A stretch of DNA of 64,000 nucleotides. Origin: Occultella gossypii. GTDB taxonomy: Bacteria > Actinomycetota > Actinomycetes > Actinomycetales > Beutenbergiaceae. Position numbers and translations under genes: made by a program. The stretch spans positions 248,001 through 312,000 of the forward strand of contig NZ_JAGSHT010000010.1 of NCBI RefSeq assembly GCF_019947135.1, given 5' to 3'. The notes below the pieces were generated by a model, which saw only the letters and a program-made list of their open reading frames with translations, did no database searches and was not told the origin of the DNA. Of the stretch, positions 44,039 through 51,771 are shown piece after piece; position 1 is the stretch's first letter; each line of letters opens with the position of its first letter.

Positions 44039-44446
44039 TCAGCCTTCGTGCTCGTCATGGTGGTCCGCGAACCCCTCCGGTGCGCGGTCCAGGAACGCGG
44101 TCACGGAGGAGATCCGGCCGTCCTCGGCGAGCACCAGCACATCGGTGCCCGCCGCGAACGAGGTGCCGTCGGCCAGAACGATCTCCCAGCGCAGCCGGGC
44201 CCGGTCGGTGAGCCGGTCCGGTTCGCCGAGGTGCACCAGGGTCGCTTCACCCATGTGCTCGATGAACTCGTCACGGAAGCCGCCCAGCGCCTGCGCGCCG
44301 GTGAGGACGCCGACGGCCGCGTGGTAGTCGACGTCCCCGGAGAACACCCCCGCCGCGATCCGGCTGCGTTCGGCGGGGTCCGCCGTGTTCCAGAAGCGTG
44401 CGTAGTCGTCGAGGATCCTGTCCGTGGTGATGGTGGGTGTGCCCAT
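44039..44446 (-). CDS. SnoaL/NTF2-like protein
   Basis: A 135-residue protein of the SnoaL/NTF2 cone fold: an N-terminal helix (ITTDRILDDYARFWNTAD), VDYHAAVGVLTGAQALGGFRDEFIEHMGEATLVHLG, and strands RARLRWEIVLADGTSFAAGTDVLVLAEDGRISSVTAFLD. Members are small hydrolases, isomerases or binding proteins, so no reaction can be named. It is divergent from an XRE-type regulator with two operator-like palindromes between them, and is probably its target. Confidence 0.82.
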   Translation of the reverse strand: MGTPTITTDRILDDYARFWNTADPAERSRIAAGVFSGDVDYHAAVGVLTGAQALGGFRDEFIEHMGEATLVHLGEPDRLTDRARLRWEIVLADGTSFAAGTDVLVLAEDGRISSVTAFLDRAPEGFADHHDEHEG

Positions 44447-44526
44447 TTTCTCGTCTTCCTCTCGTTCGGTCGGCTCCGGGGTGGAACCGACGGCTCCACG
44501 GTGCGGGTCCGCCCCGCCCCGCGTCG

Positions 44527-44575
44527 ATGACCCGGGAGGTCATGCCGGGCCGGCGCCGATGACCTCGGACGTCAT
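44527..44575. promoter_or_regulatory. two operator-like palindromes before the XRE regulator
   Basis: ATGACCCGGGAGGTCAT (44527-44543) and ATGACCTCGGACGTCAT (44559-44575) share the pattern ATGACC-N5-(G/C)GTCAT and the following bases TGCCGGGC. Their centres are 32 bp apart, close to three helical turns, so two dimers would bind on one face of the DNA. They sit in the divergent region between the SnoaL-like and XRE genes. Confidence 0.65.
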
Positions 44576-44611
44576 TGCCGGGCGTCGCCGGTTGCAGGCA
44601 GGCTGTCGGAC

Positions 44612-45400
44612 ATGACCACGACGGCGGACGGTGTGGGACCCCTGGTGCGACGATGGCGGGAACGCCGCCACCGGTCCCAGCTCGATGTGTCCATCGCCGC
44701 CGACGTCTCGACGCGGCACCTGAGCTTCATCGAGACCGGGCGGTCCACGCCCAGCCGGGACATGATCGAGCGGCTCTGCGACGAGCTCGACGTACCGCTG
44801 CGGGAGCGGAACGCGTTCCACCTCGCTGCCGGCCTGGCACCCCCGCACCGGGCCCGGCCGCTGGCCGATCTCGGTGCGGCTCGCGTGGCGATCGATGCCG
44901 TGCTCGCCGGACACGGCCCGAACCCCGCCGTCGCCGTCGACAGCCGGTGGGACCTGCTCGCGGCCAACGACGCGATGTGGCGGTTCCTGACGGATATCCC
45001 GGCCGAGCTCGCCGGTCCGCCGCTGAACATGCTGCGCGCGACCATGCACCCGGACGGCCTCGCGAGCCTGCTGCAGAACCCAGCGCAGTGGCGCGCTCAC
45101 GTGCTTCGGCGCGTCCGCCGGCAGTGGGAGCGCACCGACGACCCGGCGCTTGCGGACCTGCTCGCCGAGCTGGAGTCCTACCCCGCTCCCCCACCCGGCG
45201 GGGACGTCGAGACCACCGGCGACGACATCGCCGTTCCGATGCGGCTCACCACCGAGTTCGGGGACCTCGCGCTGCTGTACACCGTCACCGTGTTCGGGTC
45301 ACCGCGGGACGTGACCCTCGACGAGATCGCCATCGAGACGTTCTTCCCTGCCGACGACGCGACCCGCAGAATCCTGGTGGCGGCCGGCGGCGGCGCCTAG
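44612..45400 (+). CDS. XRE-family regulator with MmyB-like ligand domain
   Basis: A 262-residue regulator. The helix-turn-helix is at about 12-65 (GPLVRRWRERRHRSQLDVSIAADVSTRHLSFIETGRSTPSRDMIERL). Residues 85-255 form the MmyB-like PAS domain (AVDSRWDLLAANDAMWRFLTDI, GDDIAVPMRLTTEFGDLALLYTVTVFGSPRDVTLDEIAIETFFPAD), which binds fatty-acid-like ligands in the one structure known of the family. Members usually control an adjacent divergent enzyme gene, here the SnoaL-like one. Its stop overlaps the convergent next gene. Confidence 0.88.
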   Translation: MTTTADGVGPLVRRWRERRHRSQLDVSIAADVSTRHLSFIETGRSTPSRDMIERLCDELDVPLRERNAFHLAAGLAPPHRARPLADLGAARVAIDAVLAGHGPNPAVAVDSRWDLLAANDAMWRFLTDIPAELAGPPLNMLRATMHPDGLASLLQNPAQWRAHVLRRVRRQWERTDDPALADLLAELESYPAPPPGGDVETTGDDIAVPMRLTTEFGDLALLYTVTVFGSPRDVTLDEIAIETFFPADDATRRILVAAGGGA

Positions 45401-46587
45401 CCAGACTCCCGGCGACCGATCAGCTGCTCGGGCGTCGGCTCGCGCTCGGGTTCGAGCACGATCTTGGCGACCGCCCAGCCGACCGCGGTGACAGGAACGG
45501 CGAGGATGGCGCCAAGAATGCCACCGAGGATGGTGCCGATCGTCAGCGAGAGCAGGATGACCAGTGGGTGCAGTTTGAGCGACTGCCCCATCACGACAGG
45601 CTGGAGGAAGTCGCCCTCGAGCTGGTTCACGGCGATCACGAGGATGACCACGATGAGTGCGGTCAGCGGTCCGTTCGCGACCAGGGCCACGAGCGCGGCG
45701 AAGATGCCCGCCACCGTGGCGCCGACGAGTGGGATGAACGCGCCAAAGAACACGACGACGGCGAGCGGCAGCGCGAGCGGGACCCGCAGGACCGCCAGGC
45801 CGACACCGATGGCGACGGCGTCCACCAGGGCGACCAGCGCCGTGCCCCGCACGTACCCGCCGAGCACCTTGACGGCAGTGGTGCCAATCCGCTCGCCCCG
45901 CGCCAGCGGCTCGCCGCGCAGCGGCGTGAGGAAGAAGTTCCAGATCTTCTCCCCGTCCTTGAGGAAGAAGAACAGGACGACGACGATCAGGATCAGGCCC
46001 GTGATGACCTGGCCGACGGCCGACAGGCCCGCGACGGCGCCGGAGCCGAACTGCGCACTCGTCATGAACTGGGTCGCGGCATCGAGCACGGCGTCCCAGT
46101 CGAGGTCGAACGAGAGCTGGAACCGCTGCAGGATGTCCTGGAGCTCGGCCAGGCCCTCCCCTGCGGCCACGGCGAGTTCCTCCCACTGGTTCCGCACCGC
46201 GAAGACGATGCCGGTGACCACGCCGCCGATCACCACGACCGCGCCGATCAGGGTCAGCCACGTGGCGAGCAGGCCCGGGACACCCCGCCGGCGCAGCCAC
46301 GCCACTACCGGAGTGAGCGCCGCGGCGAGGATCAGCGCGACCATCAGCGGAATCACGACCAGCTTGACCTGGATGAGGCCCAGGACGACGATCGCCGCGC
46401 CCGCGATCAGGATCATCACCTGCAGCGTGCGGATGCTCGAGCGTCCGAGTCGGTCGGTCCAGAGGTGGGCGGTGCCTCGTGGTGCGTGCGCGTCCACGAC
46501 GAGCGGCTCCGGGACGACCTCGTGCCCGGTACGCCCCCGCGCCGGCTCACCCGCCTCGCGTCTGCGTCGCCGCCTACGGATCGTCAT
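45397..46587 (-). CDS. AI-2E-type family exporter
   Basis: A 396-residue polytopic protein with about eight membrane helices and the AI-2E family layout: two N-terminal pairs (LQVMILIAGAAIVVLGLIQVKLVVIPLMVALILAAALTPVV), a middle helical region (residues of about 150-200), then VVVLFFFLKDGEKIWNFF and FFGAFIPLVGATVAGIFAALVAL, ending in EGDFLQPVVMGQSLKLHPLVILLSLTIGTILGGILGAI. The family includes proven AI-2 exporters and sodium/proton antiporters, so the substrate is open. GGAGG lies 5 nt before the ATG at 46587. Confidence 0.88.
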   Translation of the reverse strand: MTIRRRRRRREAGEPARGRTGHEVVPEPLVVDAHAPRGTAHLWTDRLGRSSIRTLQVMILIAGAAIVVLGLIQVKLVVIPLMVALILAAALTPVVAWLRRRGVPGLLATWLTLIGAVVVIGGVVTGIVFAVRNQWEELAVAAGEGLAELQDILQRFQLSFDLDWDAVLDAATQFMTSAQFGSGAVAGLSAVGQVITGLILIVVVLFFFLKDGEKIWNFFLTPLRGEPLARGERIGTTAVKVLGGYVRGTALVALVDAVAIGVGLAVLRVPLALPLAVVVFFGAFIPLVGATVAGIFAALVALVANGPLTALIVVILVIAVNQLEGDFLQPVVMGQSLKLHPLVILLSLTIGTILGGILGAILAVPVTAVGWAVAKIVLEPEREPTPEQLIGRRESG

Positions 46588-46679
46588 GTCTGCCTCCGGG
46601 TGCCGGCCGAACCCTCGCCGGTCCGGCCTTCGCCACGCTAACAGCGGTGTGCCCCGACGACCCGACGAGCCGTCGTCGA

Positions 46680-47072
46680 TCACCCCGAGAAGGCGGCTGA
46701 CTCTGCGGCGACCCGGGCCGCTACCTCCACACGGGCCGTGTAGTCGGTCCACCACTGCTGATTCCGGTCCGGCAGGTTCCTGGCGCCGGCTCGCAGCCCC
46801 GCGGCGCCATCGATCTGCTCGCGCACGATGTCCGCATGACCGGCGTGCCGTGCGACCTCCGTGGCCACATGGACGAGGATGCGGCCGAGCGTGACCTGGC
46901 CGTGCTCGCCCCAGGGCGGCACCGCACCGGGCGCATCAAGGTCGAGCAGGTTCGTGCCGCTCGGAGTCAGCGGGCGGCGCAGGTCGTACTCACCCAAGCC
47001 CTCCAGCTTCGAAAGCAGCGCGTGGTTCTCCACGTCGAGGTAGTGCGCCAGAATCTCCTTGAGGTCGTTCAT
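46680..47072 (-). CDS. DUF664/DinB-like protein with an internal deletion
   Basis: A 130-residue protein clearly paralogous to the 204-residue one at 48222-48836 at both ends (EILAHYLDV, EYDLRRPLT-SGTNLL, then DLDAPG, GEHGQVTLGRILVHVATEVARH-GHADIVREQIDGAAGLRAG). It lacks 68 residues between NLL and DLDAPG. The loss includes the KHVSGVE segment, whose His is normally a metal ligand of this DinB-like fold. The frame is kept. TAGCGT lies 6 nt before the ATG, so it is probably still transcribed, as a leaderless message. It is either a decaying gene or a reduced protein. Confidence 0.75.
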   Translation of the reverse strand: MNDLKEILAHYLDVENHALLSKLEGLGEYDLRRPLTPSGTNLLDLDAPGAVPPWGEHGQVTLGRILVHVATEVARHAGHADIVREQIDGAAGLRAGARNLPDRNQQWWTDYTARVEVAARVAAESAAFSG

Positions 47073-47095
47073 GACCGAACGCTACCGGCCGACAA

Positions 47096-48175
47096 TTGGG
47101 GGCACACGTGTACACGTACATCGAGGGCGAGGCATCGGCGGTCCCGGCGTCGCGTCGTGGCGCACGCAGCACGGACGGCGCCATCGACGTCGAGTTCCAG
47201 GGCTGGCTCGGCGACGACCTGCTCGACCTCGTCGACCGGTGGATCGTGTCCGCGCGTCTGGCCGACGCGCTGCGCGCATCCGACCTCACCGGCTACCACC
47301 TCGCACCCGTGCACCTCACGAAACACCCCGACTGGGGTCTGATGAAGCACGAGTTCGAGCTGCCCGAGCGATGGGAGCGGCTCGTGCCGACCGGCAAGCG
47401 CCGCGACGGGGACGACTTCGCGACCGAGCCGGCGACAGGGCTCATGGCCAGCGGTCGCGCACTCGAACTGCTGCGCTCCTTCCGGCTCGAGCAGGCCGAG
47501 CTCAGCGCCGTCACGTTGCCCGTCCACGAGAGCGACGAGGCGGCCGCCGCCGCCGAGGCCGAGCGGCTCGCCCGCGTGCGCGCGCTCCACGCCGAGAACC
47601 AGAACGCAGCCACGATCGAGCGCGAGCAGCGGCAGCGGGCGGCCGACGAGCACGCCGCTCAGCGCGAGGCCAGGATCGCCGAGGCGCTCGCGCGGCACCG
47701 GGATGCGCACGACGGGCCGGTCGAGCCCACCGGCGATCTCGATGTGATCCGCGCCGGCATCGGCAAGCCGCTCGAGGACGAGCGCGTCGCTGCGGTGCTG
47801 GCACTCGCGGCGCTGCCGCTCGAGATCGAGGTGACCCGGGAGACGAAGCGCGAGCGGCTCGAGACCCACGCGTCGCCGGATGAAGGATTCGAGGCACGGT
47901 TCAAGAACGGCAGGCTCGAGCGCGTCGTGCTGTTCCCGCGCGGTCGGCGGGGCGCTCCCTACCCGCGCTCGCGCGACCTCATCCACGGCTTCGACTTCTC
48001 GGCCGCGACGCCGTGGGATGTCGTCGAGGCGCTCGGCGAACCCGGGTACTCGAAATGGGGTGCGCGCGGAACTCTCGAGTACGTCATCGGCCGGGACACG
48101 CTGCATCTCGGATTCCTGCACGATCTCGTCGACGGGATCGTCGTCCTGAGGAAGAAGCAGCGCCGCGCCCAGTGA
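47096..48175 (+). CDS. unknown protein with two globular ends and a central charged helix
   Basis: A 359-residue protein that I do not recognise. Residues 1-110 are a mixed domain (VYTYIEGEASAVPASRRGAR, GWLGDDLLDLVDRWIVS, HLTKHPDWGLMKHEFELPERWERL). Residues of about 145-205 are a charged, Ala-rich coiled-coil-like helix. Residues 265-355 form a second domain (EARFKNGRLERVVLFPRGRR, IHGFDFSAATPWDVVEALGEPGYSKWG, TLHLGFLHDLVDGIVVLRK). The ends recall immunity-type or SMI1-like small domains, but only loosely. TTG at 47096 or GTG at 47108 may start it. It lies between the two DUF664 paralogues on the other strand. Confidence 0.7.
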   Translation: MGAHVYTYIEGEASAVPASRRGARSTDGAIDVEFQGWLGDDLLDLVDRWIVSARLADALRASDLTGYHLAPVHLTKHPDWGLMKHEFELPERWERLVPTGKRRDGDDFATEPATGLMASGRALELLRSFRLEQAELSAVTLPVHESDEAAAAAEAERLARVRALHAENQNAATIEREQRQRAADEHAAQREARIAEALARHRDAHDGPVEPTGDLDVIRAGIGKPLEDERVAAVLALAALPLEIEVTRETKRERLETHASPDEGFEARFKNGRLERVVLFPRGRRGAPYPRSRDLIHGFDFSAATPWDVVEALGEPGYSKWGARGTLEYVIGRDTLHLGFLHDLVDGIVVLRKKQRRAQ

Positions 48176-48221
48176 GCGGGGTTCCGGTGCCCGCACCGGA
48201 GGCCGGCCCCGTGGCCGCTCG

Positions 48222-48836
48222 CTACTGAGCTGCCTCCTCCTGGGCGGCTGCCTCCTGGGCGGCTGCCTCCTGGGCCGCCGCCTCCACGCGGGCCGTGTAG
48301 TCGTCCCACCACGGCTTGTTTCCGTCCTCAGGCAGGTTCGTGGCGCCGGCGCGCAGGCCCGCGGCGCCGTCGATCTGCTCGCGCACGATGTCCGCGTGAC
48401 CGGTGTGCCGGGCGACCTCCGTGGCCACGTGGACGAGTATGCGACCGAGCGTGACCTGGCCGTGCTCGCCCCACCACGGCACCACGCCGGGTGCGTCGAG
48501 GTCGAGCGCCGCGATCGTTGTGGCGCCGTGGGCGCGCACCCGGGCGAACACGTCGAGGATCGAGGCCGTGGACTCCTGCGGTGTGACCCACATGTCCGCG
48601 TTCGCCTCGGCATCCTCGGCCATCCAGGGCAGCGGGTCCGGGAACGGTCGCCCGAAGACGCTGCCCAGGTAGTCGGCCTCCACGCCGGAGACGTGCTTGA
48701 CGAGGCCGAGCAGATTCGTGCCGCTGGACGTCAACGGCCGCCGCAGGTCGTACTCGCTCAAGCCGTCCAGCTTCCACAGCAACGCCTCGTGCTGCACGTC
48801 GAGGTAGTGGGCCAGAATCTGCTTCAGATCATCCAT
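48222..48836 (-). CDS. DUF664/DinB-like protein, full length with repeat tail
   Basis: A 204-residue four-helix protein of the DUF664 group of the DinB superfamily. His in LVKHVSGVE and the two later His (HVATEVARHTGHADIVREQIDG) give the usual metal-binding triad. DinB-like proteins include thiol-dependent transferases that use mycothiol or bacillithiol; the reaction here is unknown. The last 20 residues are an EAAAQ repeat from a 15-bp tandem repeat. TAGCGT is 7 nt before the ATG, so the mRNA is probably leaderless. Confidence 0.85.
   Translation of the reverse strand: MDDLKQILAHYLDVQHEALLWKLDGLSEYDLRRPLTSSGTNLLGLVKHVSGVEADYLGSVFGRPFPDPLPWMAEDAEANADMWVTPQESTASILDVFARVRAHGATTIAALDLDAPGVVPWWGEHGQVTLGRILVHVATEVARHTGHADIVREQIDGAAGLRAGATNLPEDGNKPWWDDYTARVEAAAQEAAAQEAAAQEEAAQ
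48231..48279. repeat. 15-bp tandem repeat in the 3' end of the DUF664 gene
   Basis: TGCCTCCTGGGCGGC (48249-48263) is followed by TGCCTCCTGGGCCGC (48264-48278) and preceded by an 18-bp variant (48231-48248). It encodes the EAAAQ pentapeptides at the end of the minus-strand protein. The 15-bp unit keeps the frame whatever the copy number. Confidence 0.8.
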
Positions 48837-48925
48837 GCCCCGAACGCTAGCGCGGGCGCACGACACCTGGGCAGGCCATGCCCGCCCCGATCGCAGGGCC
48901 CCGACACTCCTGCGACACTGACGAA

Positions 48926-50341
48926 ATGAGCGATGCCACGCCGCCTGGAATCGACAGTGTCAACACCCTCCTCATCCTCGGCGCCTCGGGCGACCTCACG
49001 AACCGGCTGCTGCTGCCGGGTCTGGGTTCCCTCCTGGCCGCCGAACCGGGGCGTCGGGTCCGCGTGGTGGGTGCGGACATCGCCGATCTCTCCGAGCAGG
49101 ACTGGGCCGAGCGCGTCCGGTCCGGCCTGAGCGGCGCCGGGGTGCCCGACGCTGCCGCCGGCGCGATCGTCGAAGACACCCGGTACGTCCGGGCCGACGT
49201 CCTCGACGCCGACGCGCTCGGTCGGCTGTTGGACTCCGTCGACGGACCGACCGTCGTCTACTTCGCGCTCCCTCCACGCATCTCGGTCAAGGTCTGTGAG
49301 CTGCTCGAGCGGCGCGGTGTCGCCCCCGGGACCCGTCTCGCCCTGGAGAAGCCGTTCGGCACCGACCTCGCCTCCGCGGAAGCGCTGAACGCCCAGCTGC
49401 TCAAGGTGGTCGAGGAGAACCGGATCTTCCGGGTGGACCACTTCCTCGGCCTCAGCTCGGTGCTGAACCTCTTCGGTGTGCGGTTCGCGAACCGGCTGCT
49501 GGCGCCGGTGTGGACGTCCGAGCACATCGAGAAGGTGGTCATCCGCTACGACGAGGACCTGGCCCTGGAGGGTCGGGCGGGCTACTACGACCGGGCCGGC
49601 GCGCTCGTGGACATGATCCAGTCCCACCTGCTGCAGGTGCTCGCGTTCTTCGCCATGGAGGCGCCGCAGACGTTGGACGCGGAGCAGGTACGCGCGCTCA
49701 AGGCGCAGGTGCTGCGGGCCACCAGGATCTGGGCCGACGATCCGGCCGCCTCGTCCCGGCGGGCCAGGTACACCGGGGGCACCATCGGCGAACGCCGCGT
49801 GCCGGACTACGTCGACGAGGAGGGTGTCGACCCGGCCCTTGACACCGAGACCCTCGCCGAGGTGATCGTCGAGATCGACAACGAGCGCTGGAGCGGGACT
49901 CCGTTCGTGTTGCGCAGCGGCAAGGCCCTGGGCGAGGCCGTCAAGCAGATCGAGGTCTTCTTCCGGGAACCGGCCCACGTGCCGACCGGCCTGCACGGCA
50001 CCGGCCATCCGGACATGCTCGTCCTCGGGCTGAAGCCCGCCGAGATGCTCATCTCGATGTCCGTCAACGCCGAGGGCGACCCGTTCGAGCTGGAGCAGAA
50101 GGACCTGCGCGCGACTCTCGGCGTGTCCCGGATGCTGCCGTACGGGGAGGTTCTGGACCGGATGCTCGACGGTGACCCGTTGCTCTCGATCCGCGGCGAC
50201 GTCGCCGAGGATTGCTGGCGGATCGTGACGCCGGTGCTCGCCGCGTGGCGGGCCGGCGAGGTACCGATGCAGGACTACCCGGCCGGGTCAGCAGGGCCCG
50301 AGGGCTGGGGTTCGGTGCCCGCTCGCGACTCCGGCGCCTGA
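48926..50341 (+). CDS. glucose-6-phosphate dehydrogenase-like oxidoreductase
   Basis: A 471-residue protein of the G6PDH fold: Rossmann site LLILGASGDLTNRLLLPGL, VVYFALPP, LALEKPFGTDLASAEALN, and the C-terminal sheet with SHLLQVLAFFAMEAP and GTPFVLRSGKAL. The signature that reads RIDHYLGKE in true G6PDH is RVDHFLGLS here, so the lysine that contacts glucose 6-phosphate is lost. It may be an enzyme for another sugar phosphate rather than the pentose-phosphate enzyme. Its last 67 bp overlap the convergent MFS gene. Confidence 0.85.
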   Translation: MSDATPPGIDSVNTLLILGASGDLTNRLLLPGLGSLLAAEPGRRVRVVGADIADLSEQDWAERVRSGLSGAGVPDAAAGAIVEDTRYVRADVLDADALGRLLDSVDGPTVVYFALPPRISVKVCELLERRGVAPGTRLALEKPFGTDLASAEALNAQLLKVVEENRIFRVDHFLGLSSVLNLFGVRFANRLLAPVWTSEHIEKVVIRYDEDLALEGRAGYYDRAGALVDMIQSHLLQVLAFFAMEAPQTLDAEQVRALKAQVLRATRIWADDPAASSRRARYTGGTIGERRVPDYVDEEGVDPALDTETLAEVIVEIDNERWSGTPFVLRSGKALGEAVKQIEVFFREPAHVPTGLHGTGHPDMLVLGLKPAEMLISMSVNAEGDPFELEQKDLRATLGVSRMLPYGEVLDRMLDGDPLLSIRGDVAEDCWRIVTPVLAAWRAGEVPMQDYPAGSAGPEGWGSVPARDSGA

Positions 50342-51681
50342 CCCGCCTCGGGTTCCTGACCGCTCTCGGGTTCCTGCGTCTCCTTGAGCACCGGCGCGCT
50401 GTTGAGTTGCGCCCCGGCGGCGAGCATCGCGCGCCGCCCGACCGGCACCAGCACCGCGACCGCGGCCACGGCGATCAGGAGCCCGCCGGCGGCGACGAGC
50501 AGGGACTCGACGCTGTAGATGTCCGCGAGTGGCCCGAAGACCGCCATGCCGAGCGGCATCGACACCGCCATCACGATGCCGACGAATCCGAACACCCGGC
50601 CCTGACGCTCCGGCTCGACGGTCTCCTGGAGGATGGTGAAAGACGGCGTCGAGAAGAACGGCACGAACAGGCCGAACCCGAACATGAAGGCGAAGAACAC
50701 CCACAGGTTCGGGGCGAGTCCGAGTGCGGCGGTGAGACCGCCGAACACGAACGTGGAGGCGACCACCATCGCGATCTTGTTCTTGAGCCCGCCCCAGGCC
50801 GCGATCAGCGCGCCCCCGAGCATCATCCCGATGCTGAACGCGAGTTCGTTCGCGGTGAGCTTCCAGACCTCCTCCCCGAACGTCCGCACGATCATCAGCG
50901 GGGTGAGGTAGCTGGGCGCCACCACCAGGAGGAACACGATCGCGTAGAGCGCGAGGAGCCAACGGATGAATGCGTGGTGCGCCACGTACCGGACACCGCC
51001 GACGAGGTCGTCGAAGTAGCCCGGCAGCGGCCCGTCGGAATCGCTGCGGACGATGCGCGGCACCGAGAGCGCGAGCAGGAACCCGATGCCGATGGCGGCC
51101 GTGGTCACATCGACGAAGAAGATCGCCACGATCGAGAAGTTCGCGTACACCGCCGCCGCGGCCGCAGGTGCGAGGAGCATCATCGCCGACTGGATCGTGC
51201 CGTTCAGGCCGTTCACGCGCATCAGCTTGGAGGTCGGCACGATCTGCGGGATCAGGGCCGAGACCGCGGGCATCTGGATGCCGGCGCCCACCGAGCGGAT
51301 CGCCAGCGTGCCGTAGATGAGCCAGAGGTGGTCGAACCCGGACAGCATCAGGAGTGCGAGCGCGAGGGTGGTCACCGCGATCGATGCGTCGGCGGCCATG
51401 ATGAGCCGCTTGCGGTCGAGCCGGTCTGCCCACACGCCGCCGAAGATCGAGACGATCGCCTGCGGCAGAAAGCCGAACACCGAGGCCAGCGCCATGACGG
51501 TGCCGGACTTCGTCTCGAGGGTCAGGTGCCACATGATCGCGTACTGGACCAGCATCGACCCGAACAGGGAGACGGTCTGGCCGCTCAGGAAGATCGTGGT
51601 GTCCCGGCGCCACGTCGGCTTCGCGGCGACGTCGTCGGCGGGGTCCGGCGTGCCGGGTTCGTCGGGTGGACGGGTGGACAT
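50275..51681 (-). CDS. MFS transporter, enterobactin-exporter/multidrug-like
   Basis: A 468-residue major facilitator with about twelve membrane helices. It has the loop-2 motif GGVWADRLDRKRLIM and a cytosolic central loop (VPRIVRSDSDGPLPGYFDDLVGGVRYVAHH) as in MFS_3 proteins such as EntS. Members export siderophores, macrolides or other drugs; the substrate is unknown. The Pro/Glu-rich C-terminal tail is encoded where the gene overlaps the G6PDH-like gene, suggesting the tail grew into that sequence. Confidence 0.88.
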   Translation of the reverse strand: MSTRPPDEPGTPDPADDVAAKPTWRRDTTIFLSGQTVSLFGSMLVQYAIMWHLTLETKSGTVMALASVFGFLPQAIVSIFGGVWADRLDRKRLIMAADASIAVTTLALALLMLSGFDHLWLIYGTLAIRSVGAGIQMPAVSALIPQIVPTSKLMRVNGLNGTIQSAMMLLAPAAAAAVYANFSIVAIFFVDVTTAAIGIGFLLALSVPRIVRSDSDGPLPGYFDDLVGGVRYVAHHAFIRWLLALYAIVFLLVVAPSYLTPLMIVRTFGEEVWKLTANELAFSIGMMLGGALIAAWGGLKNKIAMVVASTFVFGGLTAALGLAPNLWVFFAFMFGFGLFVPFFSTPSFTILQETVEPERQGRVFGFVGIVMAVSMPLGMAVFGPLADIYSVESLLVAAGGLLIAVAAVAVLVPVGRRAMLAAGAQLNSAPVLKETQEPESGQEPEAGQAPESRAGTEPQPSGPADPAG

Positions 51682-51771
51682 GCCTCCATCGTCGTCCCGA
51701 CCACCGTCATCGGTCCATGGCTATTGCGACACCCCGCCGCAAGCAGCCCCGGTTCCGAGCGTGACCGAGGT

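Noticed and set aside
48231-48279. CRISPR-like or phase-variable repeat
   Set aside because: The 15-bp units are adjacent without spacers, lie within a coding tail and keep the frame, so copy-number change would only alter tail length.
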